From Candidatus Saccharimonadota bacterium (GTDB lineage: Bacteria > Patescibacteriota > Saccharimonadia > Saccharimonadales > Saccharimonadaceae): a stretch of 64,000 nucleotides of DNA. Position 1 is the first letter of the stretch. Every line of letters begins with the position of its first letter. The stretch is taken from NCBI GenBank assembly GCA_026395405.1, contig JAPLYU010000001.1, positions 1-64,000 of the forward strand. Direction: 5' to 3'. The position numbers and the translations under genes are program-made. The notes under the pieces were generated by a model. It made no database searches, was not told the DNA's origin, and was given only the letters and a program-made list of their open reading frames with translations. Below are positions 51,220 through 60,763 of this stretch, piece by piece.

Positions 51220-53575
51220 ATGAATAAATTTAACCCCAAAGTCTCCATAATCATTCCGGTCTACAATGGCTCGGACTTTCTTAGGGAAGCAATAGACAGC
51301 GCTCTTTCTCAAACTTATAAAAACATTGAAGTCATAGTAATAAACGATGGCTCTAAGGATAATGGCGCCACAGAAAGAAATGACCGGTGAGTATTTCTCC
51401 TGGCTGTCCCACGATGATAAATATAAACCTGAAAAAATAACAAAACAAGTAGAGTACCTGGGTAAGATTAAAGACAAGAAAGTGATTTTGTATGCAAATT
51501 TTGATTTGATAAATAGCAAAAGCGACTTTATCAGTAGGGTTACACTAGATCACGAGTTGTTAGAGAAGATTCCAATCTATTCTCTGCTTAGAGGAAGCAT
51601 CAATGGTATTACTTTATTAATTCCGAAATCGGCTTTTGATGAGTATGGAGAATTTGACCTTTCTCTTCGCTGTACTCAAGACTATGATATGTGGCATAGG
51701 ATGAAGAAAACTTATAAATTTGTTCATATAAAAAATGTACTTACTATGACGAGGGTGCATCCCAACCAGGGTACAATAGCGGATCCCGCTGCGGTTACGG
51801 AAGGTGACGCACTTTGGATACGGATGATAAAAGATTTACCTGATAGTGAGAAGGTTAAGGCTGAGGGTGGCTTGTTGAATTTTTATCTTGAAATGGTAAA
51901 GTTTTTAAAAAAGACCGCTTATTCCGAAGCGTTAGAATATAGTGAGCAACTATTGGAAAATATTGCACAGACAAAAGAAGTCGGTATTGAAGATTCCATA
52001 GATACAAAAAAGATTATTGAAACTTACGAACTATTGCTTCACGAGGACCAAATCAGGGCAGCGTCATATTATCTGGAAAATGCGGTTAAGCAAATGGTTA
52101 AGTCTGGCAACGCCAAATCCGTTGCAAATATATTAAGCGAGAAGCTAGTCGGTCAAGATATTGGCGTGACAAAAAAAGATATTGAGAACACCTATGTTTC
52201 AAGAATAGGGAAAAAATCAAACAAAAAGAGGTTGATGTTTTGTTCTGGTCATTGGCTTACGGGTGGGATGGAAAGAGTATTGTCGATTTTATTCAGACAG
52301 CTAAAGGATGAATACGAGATATTTCTTCTTACTCCCTTTGATGGAAGAAAAGGCTTAATCGAATTACCGGATTATATAACGCACATAAAAATGTCGAACC
52401 AATATTTCGATAATAGTGCATATGATCACATTGCACTGTCGTATGCTTTTATACTCGATATAGATGTAGCTATTGGTTTTATGCACCTATCGGGTAGGCA
52501 ATTAGATTTTTACGAACAATGCGTTGGGACACGAGTTAAAACAATAGCGTCAAATAATGAGATGTACTTTTATCCGTACAATAACCCTTTCTATTACGAT
52601 TTTATTAAAAAAAGATTAGATGTATTTAAAAATGTAGATGCCGTGTTATGGCCAACAAACTTTAGTGCGGCATCATATGGTCTTGCACATGACAACAGTT
52701 TTTTGATGCCAAATCCTAATAGCTACAAGGTGCAGAAGGGCAATCAAAATAGTGAAGGTAAAATAATACTATGCGTCGGTAGGTTTAATGATTACATAAA
52801 AAGAATCGATAGGATACTGGAATGTTTCGGTATAGTATCGAAACTTCAACCCGATGCAAAACTAATGCTGGTTGGCAAATTCGACAGTAATGCTCCACTT
52901 CGGCCCAACGATGATACTACTATAAATGATTTATTAAATAAGTTTAATATACATGAAAATAAGGTAGTGTTTATCGGTGAAGTCGGGGATGTTGAAAAGT
53001 ATTATGCTAAGGCCAGTTTGCTGTTGCTTGCTTCAAACAACGAAGGCTTTGGAATGGTTATCAATGAGGCAGCTTGTTTTGGGGTGCCTTCAGTTTGCAG
53101 CAGGATACCGGGTCTTGAGGATTTGGTGGTAGATGGCGAAAATGGATTCTTAACTGATCAAGGCGATATTGAATCTATGGCGTATGCTGTAAACAAGATA
53201 TTATCAGACCGAAAATTGCGCGAAAAACTAGGGGAAAATGCAAAAAGAATGGTGACAAAGTTTGACGAAGTAGAGGTTGGAAGTAAATGGAAATACCTAA
53301 TTAATACTTTGCTAGAAGAAAATTCGGATGAACTAAAAAAATCAAAGTTAAATAAACGCTTATCTTACGAAATCAATGACTATAAAAAGTTCAGCAAGCT
53401 TCTGTTCAACGAGATAAATAGCATTATTGCTGCAAATCTTGAAGAAAGAAAGATTAAAAGTACAAGCAGTAAAGTAAAGCGTCGTTATATTAGGCTAAAA
53501 AAGGCAATAAAAACAAAAGGTATATTGCGATCATCCGGAATAATTGTAAAAATGGCTTATCGAAAGATAAGATAA
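51220..53575 (+). pseudogene. Second GT2-GT4 glycosyltransferase, interrupted (N-fragment 51220-51390; rest in ORF 51347-53575)
   Basis: Same N-part as preceding gene; 86 nt missing relative to the frame-restored neighbour; adding 86 nt restores frame. Confidence 0.8.
51234..51375. repeat. 142-nt direct repeat, copy B
   Basis: Identical to 48860-49001. Confidence 0.9.
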
Positions 53576-53625
53576 CAATGAAGTGATAAACGATTCATTT
53601 GGCGTGAGCAAATCCACACGCCTAT

Positions 53626-55167
53626 TTATTGCATAACAGCACCATCGGGGATAAGCGATATTTCTGCGGAACTTAAAGTCACTATATTCGACCATTTATA
53701 GAAGTGGCTCAGGAATATTAAGGTACTAGGGAAGGGTCTTTTTGTGCCATTTTCAACCAAATAAACTCCTTTTGAGGGTGCAGTGACCAACTGGCCATCT
53801 CTAAAGTGTACGTTATATTGTATTGCTCCTCCATCGGGGATAAGTGATAGTTCTGCGGAACTTAAAGTCACCAGATTTGACCAGTTATAGTAATTGCTAT
53901 AAACTGCCTCGGCGTTAGGAAATAGTCTTTTTGTGCCATTCTCTACAAGATATAATCCTCCAGACGGTGAGACTATTAATTGTTTATCTCTGAAGTGAAC
54001 ATTATATTGTATTGCTGCTCCATCGGGGATAAGTGATAGTTCAGCAGCGCTTATTGGGACAAAGTTTGACCAGTTATAGTAATTGCTATAAAATGCCTCA
54101 GCGCTAATTAGTCGCTTTTGGCCATTTTCCACTTGATATGTAACATTAGACGGTGAGACTATTAATTGTTTATCTCTGAAGTGAACATTATATTGTATTG
54201 CTGCTCCATCGGGGATAAGTGATAGTTCAGTAGGACTCGTGGGTACGATATCTGACCATTTATAGTAATTGCTATAAAATGCCTCAGCACTGGTGAAAGC
54301 TCTTTTTGTACCGTTCTCTATTAAATATGCACCGCCGGGTATTCCTACTAAACCAGCATGTGTTGGACCGAACCAACTAGTGAAATAAAGATAAAAGTTG
54401 CGATTTCCATAGGCACTACAGTTATCGCCAGTACCATAACCTGCGTTCAAAGACGCCTGGTTTGGCTGATAAGGTGTATAGTCATATAAAGCAGCAGTTG
54501 CCCGGTTTTGGATATAGACAGTTGAGCCGCCACATGATGCATTTGGGCTCCATTGTATATAGTTATTACCTACAATATATGGTGAATACCAGGTTGGACT
54601 AGATACAATTACAGAATGGAATAATTTAGCAGCATTGTTGACTTGGTTCGTAAAACCGTAGTATGACGAATTGCAAACACCAGGCGTACTATCAGGGCAA
54701 CCGTAACCTGTTGCGCTTTTATATTGATAAGGGGCTGGCCAAGTGTCGGTTAATAACGCTTCTTCTTTTTGTAGTAACACCAACAGAACCTGAGGGTTAA
54801 TATTATAAGTGTGAGCGGCGTTATAAATAATTTGAGCAGCAGTCAGATTATTTTCAGTAAAGTCCTTGAGGCAAGTGAACGGAGGACCGTACCAAACTCC
54901 ACTAGATCCATAGAATCCTGCATGATTTGTGTCGCAAACGGGAACTTTGCTATTAATAAAATTTTGTATTTGGGACACACCCATTGAGTCGGCGTTTGTC
55001 ATCACTATGTTGTCCATAATATTACCAGGGTTAAACCCAACAACTGCTGTTGCATGAGCTATGTTTGGGACACCAAACAATATTAAAGAAGCAAAGCAGG
55101 TTATCGCTAGTGCGGCCAAGCCTTTTCTCTTTGATATTTTCGTGATTAGACCCATCATTTGTCCCAT
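53626..55167 (-). CDS. Secreted protein: N-terminal lytic-transglycosylase/muramidase-like region plus four ~62-aa C-terminal repeats
   Basis: Signal peptide; YNINPQVLLVLLQKEEAL; repeated YLVENGTKR.F..AEA.YSNYYNWSN.V..S.AELSLIPDGAAIQYNVHFRD. Confidence 0.7.
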   Translation of the reverse strand: MGQMMGLITKISKRKGLAALAITCFASLILFGVPNIAHATAVVGFNPGNIMDNIVMTNADSMGVSQIQNFINSKVPVCDTNHAGFYGSSGVWYGPPFTCLKDFTENNLTAAQIIYNAAHTYNINPQVLLVLLQKEEALLTDTWPAPYQYKSATGYGCPDSTPGVCNSSYYGFTNQVNNAAKLFHSVIVSSPTWYSPYIVGNNYIQWSPNASCGGSTVYIQNRATAALYDYTPYQPNQASLNAGYGTGDNCSAYGNRNFYLYFTSWFGPTHAGLVGIPGGAYLIENGTKRAFTSAEAFYSNYYKWSDIVPTSPTELSLIPDGAAIQYNVHFRDKQLIVSPSNVTYQVENGQKRLISAEAFYSNYYNWSNFVPISAAELSLIPDGAAIQYNVHFRDKQLIVSPSGGLYLVENGTKRLFPNAEAVYSNYYNWSNLVTLSSAELSLIPDGGAIQYNVHFRDGQLVTAPSKGVYLVENGTKRPFPSTLIFLSHFYKWSNIVTLSSAEISLIPDGAVMQ

Positions 55168-55171
55168 ACCT

Positions 55172-55744
55172 TTATTTTATAACTATGTCTTGAGAGGTTG
55201 ATCCTGACAGAGTAGAACTTGAATATTGGATTTGTGCGCTCCATGTACCCACAGACAGTTCCGACAATGGAACATCAAACCCTTTGCAGGTTGATATGCT
55301 CGCCAGCGGCTGCGTATTAGCGGTTTTTGTCACAGTAGTTTTCCCAGAGCTAGTCAATGTGAGCGTACAAACCCCAGTATCGTCAACTGCACTAATTTGT
55401 GCTCTGATTTGCAGGGGCCCATTTGGGCTATTCGGATTTGCGGAAGTAATAGCAACCTGTACGTTTTTCTTGTTACTGCCAGGTACTGTTGTAGGAGTCG
55501 GTGGCGTGTCACTATTCGAACCAGATTTAGTTTTGGCACCTGCTTGCTGTTGTTCTGTTGTAGCAGGACCATAGTTAATATTGCCACTATTATTCGAAGT
55601 ATTTTGGGCTTTATTCCATCCTAGGATACTTCCGTTAAAAGCATAGACATACGTCAAAGCACCGGCTATTAGAACCAGAACTATAGCTATAGCAACGATT
55701 ACAATAATTTTCTTTGGGAATTTCTTTTTTTGATAAGTTTTCAT
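55172..55744 (-). CDS. Single-TM protein with Ig-like extracellular domain
   Basis: IIVIVAIAIVLVLIAGALTYVY anchor, Ser/Thr linker, beta-rich C-terminus. Confidence 0.55.
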   Translation of the reverse strand: MKTYQKKKFPKKIIVIVAIAIVLVLIAGALTYVYAFNGSILGWNKAQNTSNNSGNINYGPATTEQQQAGAKTKSGSNSDTPPTPTTVPGSNKKNVQVAITSANPNSPNGPLQIRAQISAVDDTGVCTLTLTSSGKTTVTKTANTQPLASISTCKGFDVPLSELSVGTWSAQIQYSSSTLSGSTSQDIVIK

Positions 55745-55865
55745 TTTTTGTTTTTATTCTCGATAAAATTTATTACTAAATATATCTGTTCCGTTAGGTA
55801 ATTATACCATGTTTAGTTATATGGACGCAAATCTGTTGTGTAGAGGTAAGGTGTGTTACCTATAT

Positions 55866-56882
55866 TTAGGAAGTTTTGGATTTATTCTTAATTATTTCGC
55901 TGACCGATCCACCAATTTCGTTTTCATATATAACTTCGGCTGTATATTCTGCAATCGACAGCACAGTCAGCCATTTGTTTTCAGTTACGAAGTTTTTATC
56001 ACGGGGGATACTGTCGGTAGTGATAACATTTATGCCGGACGCCGCGAAGTTTTTAACAGCATCTGCCGAGAAAATTCCGTGAGTCGCTGCGACATTGATA
56101 CTACGAACGCCGCTTTTTTTCAGCATATCAACACTGGCGATAATCGTACCGCCCGAATCAATCATGTCATCGATAATGATTACATCTTTGTCCTGCACGT
56201 CACCGATAATCGTTTTGGCTTCGGCCATTTGTCCCTTTTTGCGTTTTTTATGCATGATAGAAATTCCGTCGAAAATCCCCAATGACGTTGCAAATTCTTC
56301 AGCACGTTTAGCGCCGCCGACATCAGGTGCCAAAACCGTGGTCGTATTCGGATTGAACCATTTTTGACTGGCGAAATACTTTGCAAAAAGTGGTTTAGCC
56401 GGCAAGTTGTCGATTGGAAAGTTAACAAAACCCTGTTCGGCCGAGTTGTGCATGTCAAAAGTAACAATCCTAACTAATTTTCCGGCGGCTGCGGTCCCTA
56501 GCAAATCAAGTAATGTTCTGGCAGAAATAGGTTCACGTCCTTCGGCTTTTCGGTCTTGGCGAAGGTATGGAATAAAAGGCAAGCAAAGAATAATACTGTT
56601 GGCTGCTGATCGGGCGATAGTGTCTTCCAGTAAGAAGAGTTCGAACAGCTCTTCATGCATTTCATTACTGGGTTGCGAAAATTGTTGAAAAATAACAGAG
56701 TTATGCCCACGTACTGAACCAGTAAGTTTGATATTTAATTCCCCGTTTCGGAAATTTGAAACGTCAAAATCTACTTTTTTTACACACAATTTCTGTCTTT
56801 TTTTAAGATAATCAATGACACGTTCTTCGAATGCCTGCGCTTTTCTACCGCTCAGGATAGTGATTGGCGATTTTTTATCCAT
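55866..56882 (-). CDS. prs: Ribose-phosphate pyrophosphokinase
   Basis: PFIPYLRQDRKAEGREPISARTLLDLL; DVIIIDDMIDSGGTI. Confidence 0.93.
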   Translation of the reverse strand: MDKKSPITILSGRKAQAFEERVIDYLKKRQKLCVKKVDFDVSNFRNGELNIKLTGSVRGHNSVIFQQFSQPSNEMHEELFELFLLEDTIARSAANSIILCLPFIPYLRQDRKAEGREPISARTLLDLLGTAAAGKLVRIVTFDMHNSAEQGFVNFPIDNLPAKPLFAKYFASQKWFNPNTTTVLAPDVGGAKRAEEFATSLGIFDGISIMHKKRKKGQMAEAKTIIGDVQDKDVIIIDDMIDSGGTIIASVDMLKKSGVRSINVAATHGIFSADAVKNFAASGINVITTDSIPRDKNFVTENKWLTVLSIAEYTAEVIYENEIGGSVSEIIKNKSKTS

Positions 56883-56944
56883 CGATTGTTATTATAACAA
56901 AACAACCGTCATATTTGGGAATTTAGGTGTTGTATAATAGGACA

Positions 56945-57991
56945 ATGATTACAGTTATTATCGCCGGTGGGTCCGGAACACGCCTATGGCCACTATCAAC
57001 TCCAAAATATCCAAAACATTTATTAAAACTAACAGGCAAACGCACGTTGTTGCAAACGGCATATGACCGAGCATCAAAAATTAGTGAAACAATATATATT
57101 GTCACCGAATCCGGTCATTCCGATTTGGTTCGAGGACAATTACCAGAACTACCCGACGACGCCTTTTTAATTGAACCCGGCCGGCGTGGTACGGCACATT
57201 GCATTGTATTTGCGTTGGATGTTATCGGAAGATATCATGACCATGACGAGCCAATCGCTTTTATTCATTCAGACCATCATATCCGTGATGTTGGTGGATT
57301 TGCACGTTCATTTTCAACAGCAGCCAAAGAATCACAATCTGGCAATCAAATTACGCTTATTGGTATCGAACCAACTTTTCCATCAACGGGTTTTGGGTAT
57401 ATTGAACGTGATGGCGTGATAAGTGCAGATAAAGGAGTATTTAACGTTAAATCGTTCAAAGAAAAACCAGATTTTGAAACGGCAAAGAAGTATATGGAAT
57501 CAGGAAATTATTTGTGGAACTGCGGTTATTTTGTAGGCTCGGTAAATACTTTTTTGGATGAAATGAAACTGTCCGCTCCAGACCTACAAAAACATTTTGA
57601 AAAACTGGAATCAATCGCAAAAGTCGCAAGCAAGGAATATAACGATACGTATTTGTCGTTCGACAGCCAAGTAATCGACATCGCACTGATTGAAAAAGCC
57701 AAAAGTTTGGCTGTCGTAGCTGCTAGCTTTGACTGGATGGATATCGGTTCGTTTAAAGACCTACACGATGTTGTCCCGCAGGATGAAAACGGCAACTACT
57801 TTTATGGCGAAAACATCCACACGATTGACGTCGAAAACGTATTTATCAGAAACGAAGAAGGTGACAAGCCAGTTGCTGTTATTGGTTTGGATAATGTTGT
57901 AGTAGTAAACACATCTGATGGAATACTAATATCCAGAAAAGACGTCAGTCATAGGACAGGCGAGGTGGCCAAGAAACTACACGAATGTTGA
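56945..57991 (+). CDS. Mannose-1-phosphate guanylyltransferase-like nucleotidyltransferase
   Basis: MITVIIAGGSGTRLWPLSTPKYPKHLLKLTG; FKEKPDFETAKKYMESGNYLWNCGYFV. Confidence 0.92.
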   Translation: MITVIIAGGSGTRLWPLSTPKYPKHLLKLTGKRTLLQTAYDRASKISETIYIVTESGHSDLVRGQLPELPDDAFLIEPGRRGTAHCIVFALDVIGRYHDHDEPIAFIHSDHHIRDVGGFARSFSTAAKESQSGNQITLIGIEPTFPSTGFGYIERDGVISADKGVFNVKSFKEKPDFETAKKYMESGNYLWNCGYFVGSVNTFLDEMKLSAPDLQKHFEKLESIAKVASKEYNDTYLSFDSQVIDIALIEKAKSLAVVAASFDWMDIGSFKDLHDVVPQDENGNYFYGENIHTIDVENVFIRNEEGDKPVAVIGLDNVVVVNTSDGILISRKDVSHRTGEVAKKLHEC

Positions 57992-58052
57992 TGTTAAAAA
58001 CACAAGCAAAATGATTGAAATTAATAGGGTTTTATAGTATAATAGTACGAGC

Positions 58053-58256
58053 ATGAAAAAACAAAACACCGCAAACAACGGCCGCGCACAGGCCACTAGG
58101 GCAGCTATTGGATCAATCCGCTGCGAAGGGCTGCGACCAAGCGTCAGTACCAGTAAACATTTGCGAAATTATTCATCAGGTAAAATATCGGCAAGCCAAT
58201 TGCACGAAAGTGTTATGAGCGAAGTCGAGTCTATTTTAGCGCGTTCCAACAGATAG
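58053..58256 (+). CDS. VbhA-like Fic antitoxin
   Basis: Small ORF directly upstream of fic; SIRCEG fits the (S/T)xxxE(G/N) inhibitory motif. Confidence 0.7.
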   Translation: MKKQNTANNGRAQATRAAIGSIRCEGLRPSVSTSKHLRNYSSGKISASQLHESVMSEVESILARSNR

Positions 58257-58262
58257 TATATT

Positions 58263-58856
58263 ATGGCTTATCAGCTAGATAATGACCCTTATATAGACCC
58301 ACAGACGGGGACATTGAGGAATCTATTCGGGGCTAAAGATTTTAAGACATTATCCCAAATTGAGGCCGAAATAACCGTTGCAGTAATTGCTACCCTAAAC
58401 GATCACCCGATTTCTGGGGAGTTTGATTTAGAGCATTTGCAGGCTATCCATAAACGTATGTTTGCAAGTATTTATGACTGGGCCGGAAAACTGCGTACAG
58501 TTGAAATGGCCAAAGACAATACCCGATTTGCACCGATTGAGTATCTGGCACAAGCAGCCAAAAGTTTATTTGACGAACTAAAGTCGGAAAAGTATTTAGA
58601 TAATTTGGATGACAAAAAGTACGTTGCCAGATTTGCGCATTATTATTCCGAGGTAAATCTGCTACATCCGTTTCGAGAAGGGAACGGACGGGCTGAGCGC
58701 GTGTTTTTCTCGCTGTTAGCACAGCGTTCTGGGCGTCATGTTGCATGGGACCAGTTAGACCCGGGAAAGGCAATTCAGGCGTGTATAGTGGCGTATAATG
58801 GGGATGAGGGACAATTAATAAAGCTTTTGTCCCCTCTTTTTTCGAAGTTAAATTAA
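58263..58856 (+). CDS. Fic/DOC family protein (putative AMP transferase toxin)
   Basis: HPFREGNGRAERVFF matches HxFx(D/E)GNGRxxR. Confidence 0.93.
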   Translation: MAYQLDNDPYIDPQTGTLRNLFGAKDFKTLSQIEAEITVAVIATLNDHPISGEFDLEHLQAIHKRMFASIYDWAGKLRTVEMAKDNTRFAPIEYLAQAAKSLFDELKSEKYLDNLDDKKYVARFAHYYSEVNLLHPFREGNGRAERVFFSLLAQRSGRHVAWDQLDPGKAIQACIVAYNGDEGQLIKLLSPLFSKLN

Positions 58857-58868
58857 TCAAGGAAACTT

Positions 58869-60689
58869 ATGTGCGGAATAGTCGGATGCGTTGGTGAAAA
58901 ACAAGCAAAAAATTACCTAATCAGCGGATTGCACCGGTTAGAATACCGTGGTTATGATTCGGCTGGAATTGTTACTATTGGCGAAAACAATAAGGCTGAC
59001 TTGTTGCGCGCAAAAGGTAAAGTTGTGAAATTAGAGGCTTTGGCTGACAAGAAACCATCGACAGACACAATCGGTATTGGTCACACCAGATGGGCAACTC
59101 ATGGCGAACCGTCAGAAAAAAATGCTCATCCGCACAAAGCCGGCGATATTTATCTGGTTCATAACGGCATTATCGAAAACTACAAAGAACTGAAAACGGA
59201 ACTAAAAAATTATAAATTTATTACAGACACCGATAGCGAAGTGTTGGCGGCGCTGATTAATTCACTTTACGATCAAAATACAACCCTGGCAGATTCAGTG
59301 AATCAGGCATTAAAACTAGTTGTTGGAACGTATGGAATTGCAGTTATTTCGGTTCGCAACCCGGATGAAATAGTTGTAGCTAGGTCTGGTAGCCCACTTA
59401 TTATTGGCGTTGGTGATAATGAAACATATATTGCCAGTGATGCGTCAGCACTTATTGGTTTTACGGACAAAGCCATATATTTAAACGACGGTGAAATGGC
59501 AATCTGCCGAGGCGACGGAGTAGAACTTCGCGACATGTCGGCACAACCGATTTCATGCAAAGTTGAAACCATCGAAACCGATATGCAGGCGATTCAAAAA
59601 CAGGGCTACGAACACTTTTTGCTAAAAGAAATTTGCGAACAACCATCGACGCTTCGTTCAACCCTCAGCGGGCGGATAAACGTCAAGGATAAAGAAGCAA
59701 ATCTGGGGGGTTTAAATCTTAGCTCCGATGAACTACGGAAGATTGAACACGTTGTTATTATTGGTTGCGGAACGGCCTATTACGCCGGACTGTTGGGATT
59801 GTACTATTTAGAACAATTGGTTGACGGGCTGACAATCGATGTGGTTGCGGCGTCAGAGTTTAGATATCGTTCGTTTCATTTACCAAAACACACAGTAGCA
59901 CTAGTAATTTCACAATCGGGCGAAACAGCTGATACTCTGGCATGCCTACGCGAAATAAAACGACGAGGCATAAAAACACTAGGAATTATCAACGCTGTCG
60001 GATCAACCATTGCCCGCGAGGTAGATGGTGGCGTTTACGTTCATGCCGGTCCGGAAATATCAGTGGCGTCTACCAAGGCTTTTACGTCACAGGTTGCGGC
60101 AATTACTATGTTCGGCATCCAATTGGCTCAAGTAAAAGGTGCTGATGTGAAGGAAGTGTCAAAATATATCGAAGAGCTAGCAAAACTACCTGACGAGATT
60201 GAAAAAATCGTTTCAAAGGACAAAGAAAAAATTGAAAAAGTTGCAAAGCGTTATGCCCAGTACGAACACGCGCTCTATTTTGGACGCGACACGCTTTATC
60301 CGGTTGCGATGGAAGGAGCATTAAAACTAAAGGAAATTTCATATATACAAGCCGAAGGCTATGCCGCCGGTGAATTAAAGCACGGACCGATTGCGTTAAT
60401 CGACGATACATTTTTTGAGGTGGCTCTGTTGATTGATAATTGGCTGTTTGATAAAAGCCTTAGTACATTAGAAGAGGTAAATGCCAGGGGTGGACACATC
60501 TTTGTCATTACGAATAGTAAAAAGGCAATCAAGTCGGAAGAAATAATCCGTGTTAATACAAAACTAGATATTCTGGCTCCAATTTTAATAAATGTAGTCC
60601 AACAATTATTTGCGTACTACGTTGCAGTGGCGCGTGGCAACGATGTTGACCAGCCGCGCAATTTGGCTAAGAGTGTCACTGTCGAGTGA
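58869..60689 (+). CDS. glmS: Glutamine-fructose-6-phosphate aminotransferase (isomerizing)
   Basis: MCGIVGCVGEKQAKNYLISGLHRLEYRGYDSAGI; ends NLAKSVTVE. Confidence 0.97.
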   Translation: MCGIVGCVGEKQAKNYLISGLHRLEYRGYDSAGIVTIGENNKADLLRAKGKVVKLEALADKKPSTDTIGIGHTRWATHGEPSEKNAHPHKAGDIYLVHNGIIENYKELKTELKNYKFITDTDSEVLAALINSLYDQNTTLADSVNQALKLVVGTYGIAVISVRNPDEIVVARSGSPLIIGVGDNETYIASDASALIGFTDKAIYLNDGEMAICRGDGVELRDMSAQPISCKVETIETDMQAIQKQGYEHFLLKEICEQPSTLRSTLSGRINVKDKEANLGGLNLSSDELRKIEHVVIIGCGTAYYAGLLGLYYLEQLVDGLTIDVVAASEFRYRSFHLPKHTVALVISQSGETADTLACLREIKRRGIKTLGIINAVGSTIAREVDGGVYVHAGPEISVASTKAFTSQVAAITMFGIQLAQVKGADVKEVSKYIEELAKLPDEIEKIVSKDKEKIEKVAKRYAQYEHALYFGRDTLYPVAMEGALKLKEISYIQAEGYAAGELKHGPIALIDDTFFEVALLIDNWLFDKSLSTLEEVNARGGHIFVITNSKKAIKSEEIIRVNTKLDILAPILINVVQQLFAYYVAVARGNDVDQPRNLAKSVTVE

Positions 60690-60691
60690 CA

Positions 60692-60763
60692 CCTGGCTAT
60701 TGGAATATAGAATTTGGAATATGGCGGGGCCAATAGCTAATAGCCACATTCCATTTGCCAAAC
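60692..60763. repeat. Dispersed ATTGGCTATT / GGAATNTGG repeat cluster
   Basis: tggctattggaatatagaatttggaatatggcggggccaatagctaatagccacattcc. Confidence 0.65.

Noticed and set aside
58444-58860. Minus-strand ORF overlapping fic
   Set aside because: Antisense of a canonical Fic gene with intact active site
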